Of a DNA stretch of 56,991 nucleotides, positions 1 to 7,772 are shown piece after piece (positions within the stretch are counted from its first letter, which is position 1; each line of letters begins with the position of its first letter). Both the position numbers and the translations under genes were made by a program. Location of the stretch: NCBI GenBank assembly GCA_016868035.1, contig VGID01000022.1, forward strand, positions 1 to 56,991, in the 5' to 3' direction. The DNA comes from Betaproteobacteria bacterium. GTDB lineage: Bacteria; Pseudomonadota; Gammaproteobacteria; Burkholderiales; SG8-41. The notes beneath the pieces are model-generated. The model saw only the letters and a program-made list of their open reading frames with translations, did no database searches and had not been told where the DNA came from.

Positions 1-121
1 CCTGCGACGCGCTCGCTCAATATGGAGTTTTTAGCCATGACCCACCCTCCACAAAAAACCAAAACCTTACTGCAACTGTTCTGCGAACGCTGATACATGG
101 GTGTTCTGCGAACGCTGATAC
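1..121. mobile_element. Possible end of an insertion sequence (IS21-like?)
   Basis: Frame 1 is open from the window edge to a TGA at 91-93 and ends ...THPPQKTKTLLQLFCER, so it could be the tail of a gene that starts outside. Its last codons run into two direct copies of TGTTCTGCGAACGCTGATAC (77-96 and 102-121, period 25 bp). Repeated blocks near the tip are known for IS21-family elements, and this wording resembles ends I associate with that family, but no transposase is visible. It stops only 27 bases before the next start codon. A plain promoter-region duplication is the alternative. Confidence 0.33.
77..121. repeat. 20-bp direct repeat, two copies
   Basis: Two identical 20-bp copies start at 77 and 102, separated by ATGGG. 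Each carries the short inverted motif GTTC-TGC-GAAC. The first copy contains the stop codon of the partial frame described for 1-121. Confidence 0.9.
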
Positions 122-148
122 TTACCCGTTTACCGCTCACGGATTCTG

Positions 149-1159
149 ATGCCTGATTTCTGGAAGGACTGCGGCTACGGGCTCCTGAAGCGCGCCGGCG
201 ACGGCCGCCTCGTGGTAACGGATGACTACCTGCGCGCCTATTACCAGCGGCCCGAGCTTGCTCCGGTGGAGGAATCGTGTGCGGCCGAGCGCGCGCTGCA
301 CGCCTCGCTCATGGCCGAGCCGCGGCGCAAGGTGAACGAGCGCGAGATCGGCGCGGTCGCCGACGCGGACGCACGGGAGAACTACCGGGTGATGATGCGG
401 TTTCGCGACCAGCTCCTTGCCGCGCCGACGCTCGAGGCGTTCTACTTCGATCTGTTCCGGCGGGATATCGCGGTGCCGCCGGATTTCATACACCACACGG
501 TGCAGGTAATCCTGCGCGGGCTGCTCGACGGCACGGACGACGCGCTGCAGGCGCGCGCGGCCGAGTTGTTCTTCCGGCCGCAGCGAACCACCGTCAAGGA
601 CGGCGCGGTTCTGCTGGCCGATGATGCGACGGTCGAGATGCACGCGGCGGCGGGCCTGTCCGGCACCATCGGCCAGCTGCTGAAGGAGACGCAGACGCCG
701 GTGCGCACGGTCGAGCTCGACGTGCTCGACGGCAAGAACAGCGCCGAGTACTGGCGGCGTGATTCCCGCTTCGACACGGTGCTCAATCTCAATCCGGGCC
801 GCCCGGGCTGCGCGGCGTTCGCGCGGGTGCTCGAGCGCTGGATCGCGCATTTCCACGGCACCCGGGTCTCCATCTCGTCGGTGCGGGAGATTCCCGACGA
901 GGAATGGGTGTGGCACGTCGGCCTCGACGCCGAGGCCACCGAAATGCTCAATGAAATCTATGATGGCGGGGACGTGGAAGAGGATCGAATGAAGCGCATC
1001 ATCGGCCTGTTCCGGGCCGAGTTCCCCGATCCGTCGGCGCTGCGCCCGGAGATTTCCGGATCGGCCGTGTTCCTCGGGCTCGCGGCCGCCGCCGACGGGC
1101 GCCTGCGCATGAAGCCGCAGAACCTGCTCATGAACCTGCCGCTGGCGCAGCGCACCTGA
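149..1159 (+). CDS. DUF6352 family protein
   Basis: This 336-residue protein starts MPDFWKDCGYGLL and continues with a TDDYLRAYYQRPEL segment. I recognise this as a beta/gammaproteobacterial family of unknown function (DUF6352). No signal peptide or membrane segment is visible, so it should be cytosolic. The family-typical N-terminus MPDFW fixes the start at 149, although no strong ribosome site precedes it. A possible insertion-sequence end lies 27 bases upstream, so the native promoter may have been replaced. The SirB1-type gene follows in the same direction after a 73-bp gap filled by a 7-bp repeat array. Confidence 0.72.
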   Translation: MPDFWKDCGYGLLKRAGDGRLVVTDDYLRAYYQRPELAPVEESCAAERALHASLMAEPRRKVNEREIGAVADADARENYRVMMRFRDQLLAAPTLEAFYFDLFRRDIAVPPDFIHHTVQVILRGLLDGTDDALQARAAELFFRPQRTTVKDGAVLLADDATVEMHAAAGLSGTIGQLLKETQTPVRTVELDVLDGKNSAEYWRRDSRFDTVLNLNPGRPGCAAFARVLERWIAHFHGTRVSISSVREIPDEEWVWHVGLDAEATEMLNEIYDGGDVEEDRMKRIIGLFRAEFPDPSALRPEISGSAVFLGLAAAADGRLRMKPQNLLMNLPLAQRT

Positions 1160-1170
1160 TACTGGAAAGT

Positions 1171-1225
1171 GCGTGAGTCGTGAGTGAGTCGTGAGTGGTG
1201 AGTCGTGAGTCGTCAGTCGTCACGG
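1171..1225. repeat. Heptamer array, unit GTGAGTC
   Basis: Near-tandem 7-bp units (GTGAGTC, GTGAGTG, GTCAGTC) with one phase slip fill almost the whole gap between two co-directional genes. The last units read GTCAGTCGTCACGG, so the run turns towards its own complement. Confidence 0.8.
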
Positions 1226-1232
1226 TATTGAA

Positions 1233-2069
1233 ATGACGCCCGCTGAGCGCTGGGAAGCCATCGTTGCCAACCCGGACGAGGACATCGACCTCGCGGAGGC
1301 CGCGCTGGTCATCGCCGCCGAGGAGTATCGCGGGCTCGACATCGATGCCTATCTCGCGCGCATCGACGACATGGCGGCGGTGCTGCAGCGGCGCCTGAGG
1401 AGCGATATTCCCGCCGCAGAAGCGATCCTCGCGCTGAACCGGTACGTGTTCGACGAGCTCGGTTTCTCGGGCAATGGCGCGGACTACTACGATGCGCGCA
1501 ACAGTTTTCTCAACGAAGTGATCGAGCGGCGTCTCGGCATTCCCATCACGCTGTCCCTGGTCTACACGGAGCTCGGCCGGCGGCTCGGCCTCGCGCTGCA
1601 CGGGGTGTCCTTCCCCGGGCATTTTCTGGTGAAATGTGCGGTGCGCGGGGGAACGGTCGTGCTCGATCCGTTTTCGCGTGGGCTATCGCTGAGCGTGGAC
1701 GACCTGCGCGAGCGGCTGTGCAGGCTCTACGGCGGCACCGCGCCGGAGCCGGAGGCGATCGCCCACATGCTGGGCGCGGCGACGAAAAAAGAGATCCTCG
1801 CGCGCATGCTCCGCAATCTGAAGGGCATCTACGTGCAGCAGCGCGATTTCAACCGCGCGCTCGGTGCCGCGCAACGCATCGTCGCGCTCGGGCCCGTCGC
1901 GGCCGAGGAGTACCGCGACCGTGCCGCGATCTACGTCGAGCTCGAATGCTTCCGGGCGGCGTTGGAGGATTACCGGCAATACCTGGTGCTCAGGCCCGAG
2001 GCCGCGGACGCCGGGAGCGTGCGCGCGCGGATCGGCGAGCTTCAGCCGCTCGCGGCGCGGCTGAATTGA
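1233..2069 (+). CDS. SirB1-type transglutaminase-like/TPR protein
   Basis: This 278-residue protein matches the SirB1 family. The signature is a central transglutaminase-like core, NEVIERRLGIPITLSLVY then GLALHGVSFPGHFLVK (about residues 90-130). A helical C-terminus carries tetratricopeptide-like repeats around QQRDFNRALGAAQRIVAL and FRAALEDYRQYLVL. No signal peptide is seen. The family is usually annotated as a regulator or protease-like protein, but a biochemical role is not established. It converges on mlaA, with a small GC hairpin between the two stop codons. Confidence 0.82.
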   Translation: MTPAERWEAIVANPDEDIDLAEAALVIAAEEYRGLDIDAYLARIDDMAAVLQRRLRSDIPAAEAILALNRYVFDELGFSGNGADYYDARNSFLNEVIERRLGIPITLSLVYTELGRRLGLALHGVSFPGHFLVKCAVRGGTVVLDPFSRGLSLSVDDLRERLCRLYGGTAPEPEAIAHMLGAATKKEILARMLRNLKGIYVQQRDFNRALGAAQRIVALGPVAAEEYRDRAAIYVELECFRAALEDYRQYLVLRPEAADAGSVRARIGELQPLAARLN

Positions 2070-2114
2070 TGCGCGGACGAGCGCAGCCCGGCAAGTAGAA
2101 TCGGGGGTAACTCA

Positions 2115-2136
2115 GCCCGGCGAGAGTGGGCCGGGC
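2115..2136. terminator. GC hairpin between convergent genes
   Basis: GCCCGGC (2115-2121) pairs with GCCGGGC (2130-2136) across an 8-base loop, between the stop codons of the SirB1-type gene and mlaA. There is no T-run on either side, so it is at best a weak intrinsic terminator. Confidence 0.35.
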
Positions 2137-2143
2137 GGTGCGG

Positions 2144-3097
2144 TCAGCGGCTGCCGCCCATCCAAACGCGCACGACGCGCTGCGGTTCGGGTTGCGGTGC
2201 CGCCGAGCGCCGCTCTGCGGCCGCCTGCGGCGCACGCGATGCCTTTTCCAGTGCTTCGAGCTGCGCCGGGGTCGGGTTCTCGATGTTCACCAGGATGGAA
2301 CCGGTGCCAGTGGGCTCGGCCGAGACCGGGTACGGACCCGTATCCGGGCCCCGCTTGCTCTTCGGCTTGATGCGGATGTCCAGGTCATTCAGTTCCGGCG
2401 GCGGGTTCCCGTCGTAGACGAGATTGCGGCGGCGCTGCAGGTACGCGTCGCGCACGAATTCGTAGGGATCGAGCGCCGCGGTCTCCAGTATCTTCGTCGT
2501 ATCCAGCAGCTCGGCGCGGCGGTTCACGAACCAGAGCCCGTAGAGCGCGTTGCGGTCCCGGTTCGGATCGACGTAGGTGATCGGGTTGGTCTTGTAGTCC
2601 GCGACGAGCCCGACCGCGTCGCGCACCGTGCTCGGGCCGAGGAAGGGGATGACCAGGTAGGGTCCGTCGCCGATGCCCCAGTAGCCCAGGGTCTGCCCAA
2701 AATCCTCGTTGTGCTTCTGCAGCCCGATTTCGGTGGCGACGTCGAGCACGCCAAGCAGGCCCGCGGTGGTATTGACGGCAATGCGTCCGACGTCGGAAAG
2801 GGCCTGGGCGAACTTGCCTTGCAGCAGGTTGTTCAGCGCGACGATCACGTCGCCGATGTTGGAGAAGAAGTTGCTGACGCCGGTGCGCACGACCTGCGGC
2901 AGCACGCCGCGGTAAACCTCGGCGGCGGGCTTGAAGATGAGGTTGTCCACCCCGTCGTTGAAGTGATAGATGCCGCGGTTGATCGGCTCCAGCGGATCAC
3001 GCGGATTGCCGGTGGAGGCGCAGCCGCCCAGAGCCAGTGTAAGCGCGACCAGGCCGCAGACGACAACCGCGCGAAAACGGGACAGAGAACCCTTCAT
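2144..3097 (-). CDS. mlaA: MlaA/VacJ-type outer-membrane lipoprotein
   Basis: This is the lipoprotein of the Mla system, which keeps outer-membrane lipid asymmetry by removing phospholipids from the outer leaflet. Starting at 3097 gives a 317-residue precursor with a lipobox LGGC (Cys26). Family segments DPLEPINRGIYHFND, NFFSNIGDV and GYWGIGDGPYLVIPFLGPS follow. GGAAATCGG precedes this ATG; an upstream in-frame ATG at 3136 would push the lipobox inward and is less likely. The C-terminal ~80 residues are Pro/Ala-rich and poorly conserved. No mlaBCDEF genes are nearby, which is common for mlaA. Confidence 0.93.
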   Translation of the reverse strand: MKGSLSRFRAVVVCGLVALTLALGGCASTGNPRDPLEPINRGIYHFNDGVDNLIFKPAAEVYRGVLPQVVRTGVSNFFSNIGDVIVALNNLLQGKFAQALSDVGRIAVNTTAGLLGVLDVATEIGLQKHNEDFGQTLGYWGIGDGPYLVIPFLGPSTVRDAVGLVADYKTNPITYVDPNRDRNALYGLWFVNRRAELLDTTKILETAALDPYEFVRDAYLQRRRNLVYDGNPPPELNDLDIRIKPKSKRGPDTGPYPVSAEPTGTGSILVNIENPTPAQLEALEKASRAPQAAAERRSAAPQPEPQRVVRVWMGGSR

Positions 3098-3124
3098 CCG
3101 ATTTCCAAGTTTTGTTGTTGGCGC

Positions 3125-3130
3125 ATTATA
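3125..3130 (-). promoter_or_regulatory. Candidate -10 box for mlaA
   Basis: On the minus strand the sequence reads TGATATATAATG, containing a perfect TATAAT about 27 bases upstream of the mlaA start. No good -35 box is seen at the usual spacing. Confidence 0.4.
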
Positions 3131-3496
3131 TATCAAGCAATACGCGCTTGGGAGAGCACTTCCGCACCCGTGCGCGGCCGGATGACAGGCGCATGGAGCC
3201 GTCCCGCCGGTATCTGGAACGCGCGGCCGCTCGAGGCCGGAACAATGTCACGGTTTCGGTCCGGTGCAGCGCGCCTGTGTGCTCAAGTTGCGCGTGGGGC
3301 CCGGCCGCTTTGGGGCGGGCGGTGCCGGTCGCCGCGGGGAGAGCGGCGCGCGCCTCGATCTCGCCCCGCGAGGGGCGGGGTGCGAAGAATTGCAGGGCGG
3401 GCCGGGGGCTGCCGCGCTCTGCTATACTGAACAGCCTGATGCGCGGGGGGTTATCCGCCGTCCGCTTCTCCGGACTTCACGCGAGGAATCCAGACC
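3131..3496. other. Divergent mlaA/gabD intergenic region
   Basis: About 400 bases separate the divergent mlaA and gabD starts. Reading frames here continue gabD-shadow frames and show no family similarity. Apart from the candidate promoter elements listed separately I see only GC-rich sequence, and no hairpin array of the kind found in other gaps. Confidence 0.6.
3419..3428 (+). promoter_or_regulatory. Extended -10 promoter candidate for gabD
   Basis: CTGCTATACTG contains TG-C-TATACT, an extended -10 element, about 70 bases before the gabD start. The -35 region is GC-rich with no clear match, which is usual for extended -10 promoters. Confidence 0.4.
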
Positions 3497-4978
3497 ATGC
3501 TTCAGAAAGTCAAGCCCGCGGTCCAGCTCAAGGACATGAGCCTGTTCCGCCAGCAGTGCTACATCAACGGCGAGTGGATGGACGCCGACGACAAGTCCAC
3601 CATCCCGGTTCACAATCCGGCCGACGGAGTGCAGATCGGCACCGTGCCCAACATGGGCACGGCCGAGACGCGGCGCGCGATCGAGGCGGCCCACTCCGCG
3701 TGGGCGGGGTGGCGCGCGAAGAGCGCGAAGGAGCGTGCCGCCATCCTGCGCAAGTGGTTCGAGCTCATGATGGCGAACCAGGAAGACCTCGCGGTCCTGA
3801 TGACCGTGGAGCAGGGCAAGCCGATCACGGAATCGCGCGGCGAGGTCGCCTACGGCGCTTCGTTCATCGAGTGGTTCGCCGAGGAGGGCAAGCGGATCTA
3901 CGGCGACACGATCCCGGCCCCGACGCCGGACCGGCGCATCGTCGTGATCAAGGAACCGGTGGGCGTATGCGCGGCGGTGACGCCGTGGAACTTTCCCAAC
4001 GCGATGATTACCCGCAAGGCGGGCCCGGCCCTGGCGGCGGGCTGCACGATGGTGATCAAGCCGGCGAGCATGACGCCGTACTCGGCGCTCGCACTGTGCG
4101 AGCTCGCCGGACGCGCCGGCATCCCCAAAGGAGTGGTCTCGGTCGTCACCGGCGCCTCCGGCCCGATCGGCAAGGAACTTACCACCAACGCGCTGGTGCG
4201 CAAATTCACCTTCACCGGCTCGACCGCGGTCGGCAAGCAGCTGATGCAGCAGTGCGCGGGAACGGTGAAGAAGGTCTCTCTCGAGCTCGGCGGCAATGCG
4301 CCGTTCATCGTGTTCGACGACGCCGATATCGACGCCGCGGTGGACGGCGCGATGGCGTCCAAGTACCGCAACTCCGGCCAGACCTGCGTGTGCGCGAACC
4401 GCATCTTCGTGCAGGACGGCGTCTACGAAAAGTTTTCGACGAAGCTCGGCGAGAAGGTCGCGGCGATGAAAGTCGGCAACGGCCTGGAAGCCGGCGTGGT
4501 GCAGGGGCCGCTGATCGAGATGAAGGCGGTGGAGAAGGTCGAGGAGCACATCGCCGATGCGCTCGCCAAGGGCGCGCGCGTGCTGACCGGGGGCAAGCGC
4601 CACGAGAAGGGCGGGCAGTTCTTCCAGCCCACGGTGCTCGCCGAGGTGGACACCTCGATGAAGATCACGCGCGAGGAGACTTTCGGCCCGGTGGCGCCGC
4701 TCTACCGCTTCCGGACGGAGGAGGAGCTCGTCAAGCTCGCCAACGACACGGAATTCGGGCTCGCCGCCTACTTCTACAGCCGCGATATCGGGCGCGTCTG
4801 GCGCGTCGCGGAGGCGCTCGAGGCGGGCATCGTCGGGATCAACGTGGGCATCATCTCGACGGAAGTCGCGCCGTTCGGCGGCATGAAGGAGTCGGGCATC
4901 GGGCGCGAGGGCTCGAAGTACGGCATCGAGGAGTTCCTCGAGGTCAAGTACCTGTGCATGGGCGGCATCGACAAGTAG
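3497..4978 (+). CDS. gabD: NAD(P)-dependent succinate-semialdehyde dehydrogenase
   Basis: Oxidises succinate semialdehyde to succinate, the last step of the GABA shunt. The 493 residues show the whole aldehyde-dehydrogenase core: PWNFP (Asn165), the general-base Glu263 in SLELGGNAPF, and SGQTCVCANR with catalytic Cys297. The paired Cys299 is typical of GabD and its redox switch. The C-terminal half (EVAPFGGMKESGIGREGSKYGIEE) closely follows the E. coli GabD pattern from memory. A GAGGA site lies about 11 bases before ATG 3497; Met14 is an alternative start. It is a single-gene unit ended by a strong terminator. No gabT is present. Confidence 0.93.
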   Translation: MLQKVKPAVQLKDMSLFRQQCYINGEWMDADDKSTIPVHNPADGVQIGTVPNMGTAETRRAIEAAHSAWAGWRAKSAKERAAILRKWFELMMANQEDLAVLMTVEQGKPITESRGEVAYGASFIEWFAEEGKRIYGDTIPAPTPDRRIVVIKEPVGVCAAVTPWNFPNAMITRKAGPALAAGCTMVIKPASMTPYSALALCELAGRAGIPKGVVSVVTGASGPIGKELTTNALVRKFTFTGSTAVGKQLMQQCAGTVKKVSLELGGNAPFIVFDDADIDAAVDGAMASKYRNSGQTCVCANRIFVQDGVYEKFSTKLGEKVAAMKVGNGLEAGVVQGPLIEMKAVEKVEEHIADALAKGARVLTGGKRHEKGGQFFQPTVLAEVDTSMKITREETFGPVAPLYRFRTEEELVKLANDTEFGLAAYFYSRDIGRVWRVAEALEAGIVGINVGIISTEVAPFGGMKESGIGREGSKYGIEEFLEVKYLCMGGIDK

Positions 4979-4994
4979 CGCCGCCCGGGCAAAG

Positions 4995-5028
4995 AAACGC
5001 CACCGCGGATTGCGGTGGCGTTTTTGTT
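4995..5028 (+). terminator. Rho-independent terminator of gabD
   Basis: A perfect 12-bp stem, AAACGCCACCGC (4995-5006) with GCGGTGGCGTTT (5012-5023), has a 5-base loop GGATT and runs into TTTTTGTTT, 17 bases after the gabD stop codon. Confidence 0.93.
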
Positions 5029-5058
5029 TGCGGCCACGTGACTGGTGACCGGCGGATC

Positions 5059-5213
5059 GAACGCAACCGCAGATGAACGCCGATACACGCCGATTTTTCG
5101 GGTGATGAGTAATGGGTAATGAGTTAATGGGCGAAAGCCCGTCACCCGCATTCCCCGTTACCCATTTCCCATTACCGGTTTCCATCTGCGTTCATCCGCG
5201 TTTATCGGCGGTT
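5059..5213 (+). repeat. Long palindromic intergenic repeat, copy A
   Basis: A ~155-bp element. The outer arm AACCGCAGATGAACGCCGAT is answered at the far end by ATCCGCGTTTATCGGCGGTT. Inner arms are built of AATGGGT-like heptamers, and the centre is GGGC-GAAA-GCCC (5129-5140). Copy B (8646-8781, opposite orientation) and copy C (44247-44410) share the core TCGGGTGATGAGTAATGGGC. Confidence 0.88.
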
Positions 5214-5269
5214 CCATTGATCTCTGACGAGTTTCAGATCAGGATGGATCACTCTAAGCGGAGCGCGTG

Positions 5270-5671
5270 ATGATCCGGGTCCTCGGCATCGACCACATCG
5301 TGCTGCGCGTGCGCGACCCCGAGCGCATGGCGCGCTTTTACACCGAGGTGCTCGGCTGCCGGGTCGAGCGCCGTCGAGATGATCTCGGGATGCTGCACTT
5401 GCGCGCAGGCAGCGCGCTGATCGATCTCGTGGACGTCGCGGGCGAGCTGGGAAAGCGTGGCGGCGCGGCGCCCGGAAAAGAAGGGCGCAACCTCGAGCAT
5501 TTCGCGCTGCGCGTGGCGTCGTTCGATGCGGATGCGGTCGCGCGCCACCTCGCGGCGCACGCGGTCGCGGCGGGCGAAGTGAAGACGCGCTACGGCGCGG
5601 AAGGCGAGGGGCCCTCGCTGTACGTCACCGATCCCGAGGGCAACGTCGTGGAATTGAAGGGCGTCAGCTGA
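5270..5671 (+). CDS. VOC/glyoxalase-superfamily protein
   Basis: A 133-residue single-module vicinal-oxygen-chelate protein. It begins MIRVLGIDHIVLRVRDPERMARFY, has LEHFALRV in the middle and ends SLYVTDPEGNVVELKG. The His residues of DHIVL and EHFAL and the Glu of NVVELKG fit the family's metal-ligand positions. A GTG three bases upstream (5267) is an equally possible start. The substrate cannot be told. It converges with the next gene, whose stop codon overlaps this 3' end by eight bases. Confidence 0.82.
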   Translation: MIRVLGIDHIVLRVRDPERMARFYTEVLGCRVERRRDDLGMLHLRAGSALIDLVDVAGELGKRGGAAPGKEGRNLEHFALRVASFDADAVARHLAAHAVAAGEVKTRYGAEGEGPSLYVTDPEGNVVELKGVS

Positions 5672-6722
5672 TTCGCTGCGCGACTTCCCCGGCGTAGGCC
5701 TGCGTGCCGAGCTTGCCGCCGAGATCGGCGGTGCGCGTGGCGGGGGCCTTGAGCGCGGCATCCACTGCGGCCTCGACCGCTTTCGCCGCGCGGTCGAACT
5801 CCGGCCGCGCATGGCGGCTTGCCATCCACTCGAAGAGCATCACGGCGGAGAGAATCAGCGAGGTCGGGTTCGCGCGGTCCTTGCCGGCGATGTCGGGCGC
5901 GCTCCCGTGCTGCGCCTGCGCGACGCAGCCCTCGTCTCCGGCATTGACCGAGCCGGCAAGCCCCAGGCTGCCCGAGAGCTCGGAAGCCTCGTCGGAGAGG
6001 ATGTCGCCGAACATGTTGCCGGTGACGATCACGTCGAACCGGGTCGGATCGCGCAGCAGCAGCGCGGCGGTCGCGTCCACGATCAGCTCCTCGAGCTCGA
6101 TGCCCGGGAAATCCTGCGCGACCTTGCGTACTTCGCGCAGGAACAGCGCGTCGGAGATCTTGAGCACGTTCGCCTTGTGCACGGCGGTCACCTTCTTGCG
6201 CCGCTTCGCCGCGCACTCGAACGCGACGCGCGCGATGCGCTGGCACTGGCGCGCGGTCACCTTGCGCACGGCAAGCGCCATGTCCGGGGTGGGCATGAAC
6301 TCCCCGCTGCCCATGAACATGTTGCGGTCGGCGTAGAAGCCCTCGGTGCACTCGCGGAAGATCACGAGGTCCACCGGTTTCCCCGTGAGCCCGACGCCCA
6401 GGCGCGACTTGGCGGGGCGGATGTTCGCGTAGAGGTCGAGCTTCACGCGGAACTCGCCCGAGATGTTGATCCCGCCCTGCTCGCGCGGGGGGTAATCGAG
6501 GTGCGAGATCGGCCCGAGGATCACGCCCGGCGCCTGGCGAGCGGCCTCCATGACGTGCGGGGGGAGCGTGCTTCCGGTTTTCTTGAGCGCGGCGAAGCCG
6601 ATGTCCTCGATCTGCCACTCCAGGCCAAGCTTGTAGAGCTCGCTGGCGCGGTCGAGTACCGCGAGGGTTGCCTTCGTGATCTCGGGGCCGATGCCGTCGC
6701 CGGGAAGAACGAGAAGCTTCAT
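5664..6722 (-). CDS. Isocitrate/isopropylmalate dehydrogenase-family enzyme
   Basis: An NAD(P)-dependent beta-hydroxyacid oxidative decarboxylase of 352 residues. It has MKLLVLPGDGIGPEIT at the N-terminus, FRECTEGFYADRNMF at the substrate loop, the Asp-rich metal site NMFGDILSDEAS and HGSAPDIAGKDRANP near the C-terminus. The R-E-x-T-E-G loop, rather than the R-E-L-T-G-G of LeuB, suggests a tartrate-, malate- or isocitrate-like substrate, not leucine synthesis. The start at 6722 matches the family N-terminus; a longer frame to 6767 adds unrelated residues. It runs against its four-gene neighbourhood. Confidence 0.86.
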   Translation of the reverse strand: MKLLVLPGDGIGPEITKATLAVLDRASELYKLGLEWQIEDIGFAALKKTGSTLPPHVMEAARQAPGVILGPISHLDYPPREQGGINISGEFRVKLDLYANIRPAKSRLGVGLTGKPVDLVIFRECTEGFYADRNMFMGSGEFMPTPDMALAVRKVTARQCQRIARVAFECAAKRRKKVTAVHKANVLKISDALFLREVRKVAQDFPGIELEELIVDATAALLLRDPTRFDVIVTGNMFGDILSDEASELSGSLGLAGSVNAGDEGCVAQAQHGSAPDIAGKDRANPTSLILSAVMLFEWMASRHARPEFDRAAKAVEAAVDAALKAPATRTADLGGKLGTQAYAGEVAQRIS

Positions 6723-6830
6723 GATCAAGTCGAAAGTCGAAAGGAGAAAGTAAAAGCGTCGAGCCACCCGTGGCGTTACTTCGTCACTACGTCACTTCGT
6801 CGTCGCGTCACGGTTGTTATGGGGGAGGCG
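6723..6830. repeat. Short-period repeats in divergent gap
   Basis: GTCGAAAGTCGAAAG (7-bp period) lies next to the dehydrogenase start. A CTTCGTCA/CTACGTCA/CTTCGTCG run of about 8-bp period (about 6775-6812) lies further right. They sit between the divergent dehydrogenase and dehalogenase genes. Confidence 0.5.
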
Positions 6831-6869
6831 GGATTGTAACATCGGCTTTCCGACCCACGGGGGCGTCCG

Positions 6870-7754
6870 ATGTTCGAAGGCTTCAAGCAGATCCAGGTGC
6901 AGACGAGCGACCCCGAGGTGAAGATCAACCTGCGCCACGGCGGCAAGGGTCCGGGCCTGCTGCTGGTGCACGGCAATCCGCTCACGCATGTCACCTGGCA
7001 CAAGATCGCGCCGCGGCTCGCGGAGGAATACACGGTGGTCGCCTCGGATCTGCGCGGCTACGGTGACAGCTCCAAGCCGCGGGGCAAGCCCGACCACAGC
7101 AATTACTCGTTCCGGCGCATGGCGCAGGACCAGGTCGAGGTGATGGAGCATCTTGGTCTCAAGCAGTTCCACGTGGTTGGGCACGACCGCGGCGCGCGCG
7201 CGGCGTTCCGCATGGCGCTCGACCATCCGGGGAAGGTGCTCAAGTTCGCGAGCGTGGATATCGTGCCGACCCACCACGTATGGACCGAATTTCCTCGCGG
7301 CTGGGCGCTGCATTCCTACCACTGGATGTTCATGGCGCAGCCCTACGATTTCCCCGAGCGGCTGCTCTCGTCGAACCTCGAGTACTACATGAAAAAGAAG
7401 CTCGAGAAGCACATGCACGGGCAGGGCGGGCTCGAGCCCGAGGCGGTTGCCGAGTACATCCGCTGCTGCACGCCCGAGCAGATCCACGGCGTGTGCGAGG
7501 ATTACCGCGCCGCGGCGACCATAGACCTCGACATGGACACGGCGGATTACGAGGCCGGCCGCAAGATCGAATGCCCCGTGCTGGTGCTGTGGGGCGCGAA
7601 GAGCCACGTCGAGCAGCACTTCAGCCCGCGCAAGGCATGGCCGCGCTACTGCTCGAACATCGCGGGCTTCGAGGCGCTTCCCGCCGGCCACTATCCGCAG
7701 GAGCAGGCGCCGGCGGAGACGTACCGTGCGCTGCGGGCGTTTTTCAAAGGCTGA
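6870..7754 (+). CDS. Fluoroacetate-dehalogenase-like alpha/beta hydrolase
   Basis: Predicted to displace halide from a haloacetate through an Asp-ester intermediate. The 294 residues show nucleophile Asp106 in VGHDRGAR with Arg107 and Arg110, Asp130 in SVDIVPTHHVW, His151-Trp152 in SYHWMF, Tyr212 and catalytic His274 in AGHYPQEQ. These match, with near-identical spacing, the nucleophile, carboxylate-binding, halide-pocket and base residues known for fluoroacetate dehalogenases such as RPA1163. Some homologues with these residues prefer other esters or haloacids. The rhodanese gene follows 18 bases downstream, so the two are likely co-transcribed. Confidence 0.85.
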   Translation: MFEGFKQIQVQTSDPEVKINLRHGGKGPGLLLVHGNPLTHVTWHKIAPRLAEEYTVVASDLRGYGDSSKPRGKPDHSNYSFRRMAQDQVEVMEHLGLKQFHVVGHDRGARAAFRMALDHPGKVLKFASVDIVPTHHVWTEFPRGWALHSYHWMFMAQPYDFPERLLSSNLEYYMKKKLEKHMHGQGGLEPEAVAEYIRCCTPEQIHGVCEDYRAAATIDLDMDTADYEAGRKIECPVLVLWGAKSHVEQHFSPRKAWPRYCSNIAGFEALPAGHYPQEQAPAETYRALRAFFKG

Positions 7755-7772
7755 TCCGAAGAACGGGCACCG

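Noticed and set aside
3112-5076. 654-codon frame over gabD in another phase
   Set aside because: The composition is Arg/Gly/Ala-rich shadow typical of high-GC DNA, while the overlapping frame is an unmistakable GabD.
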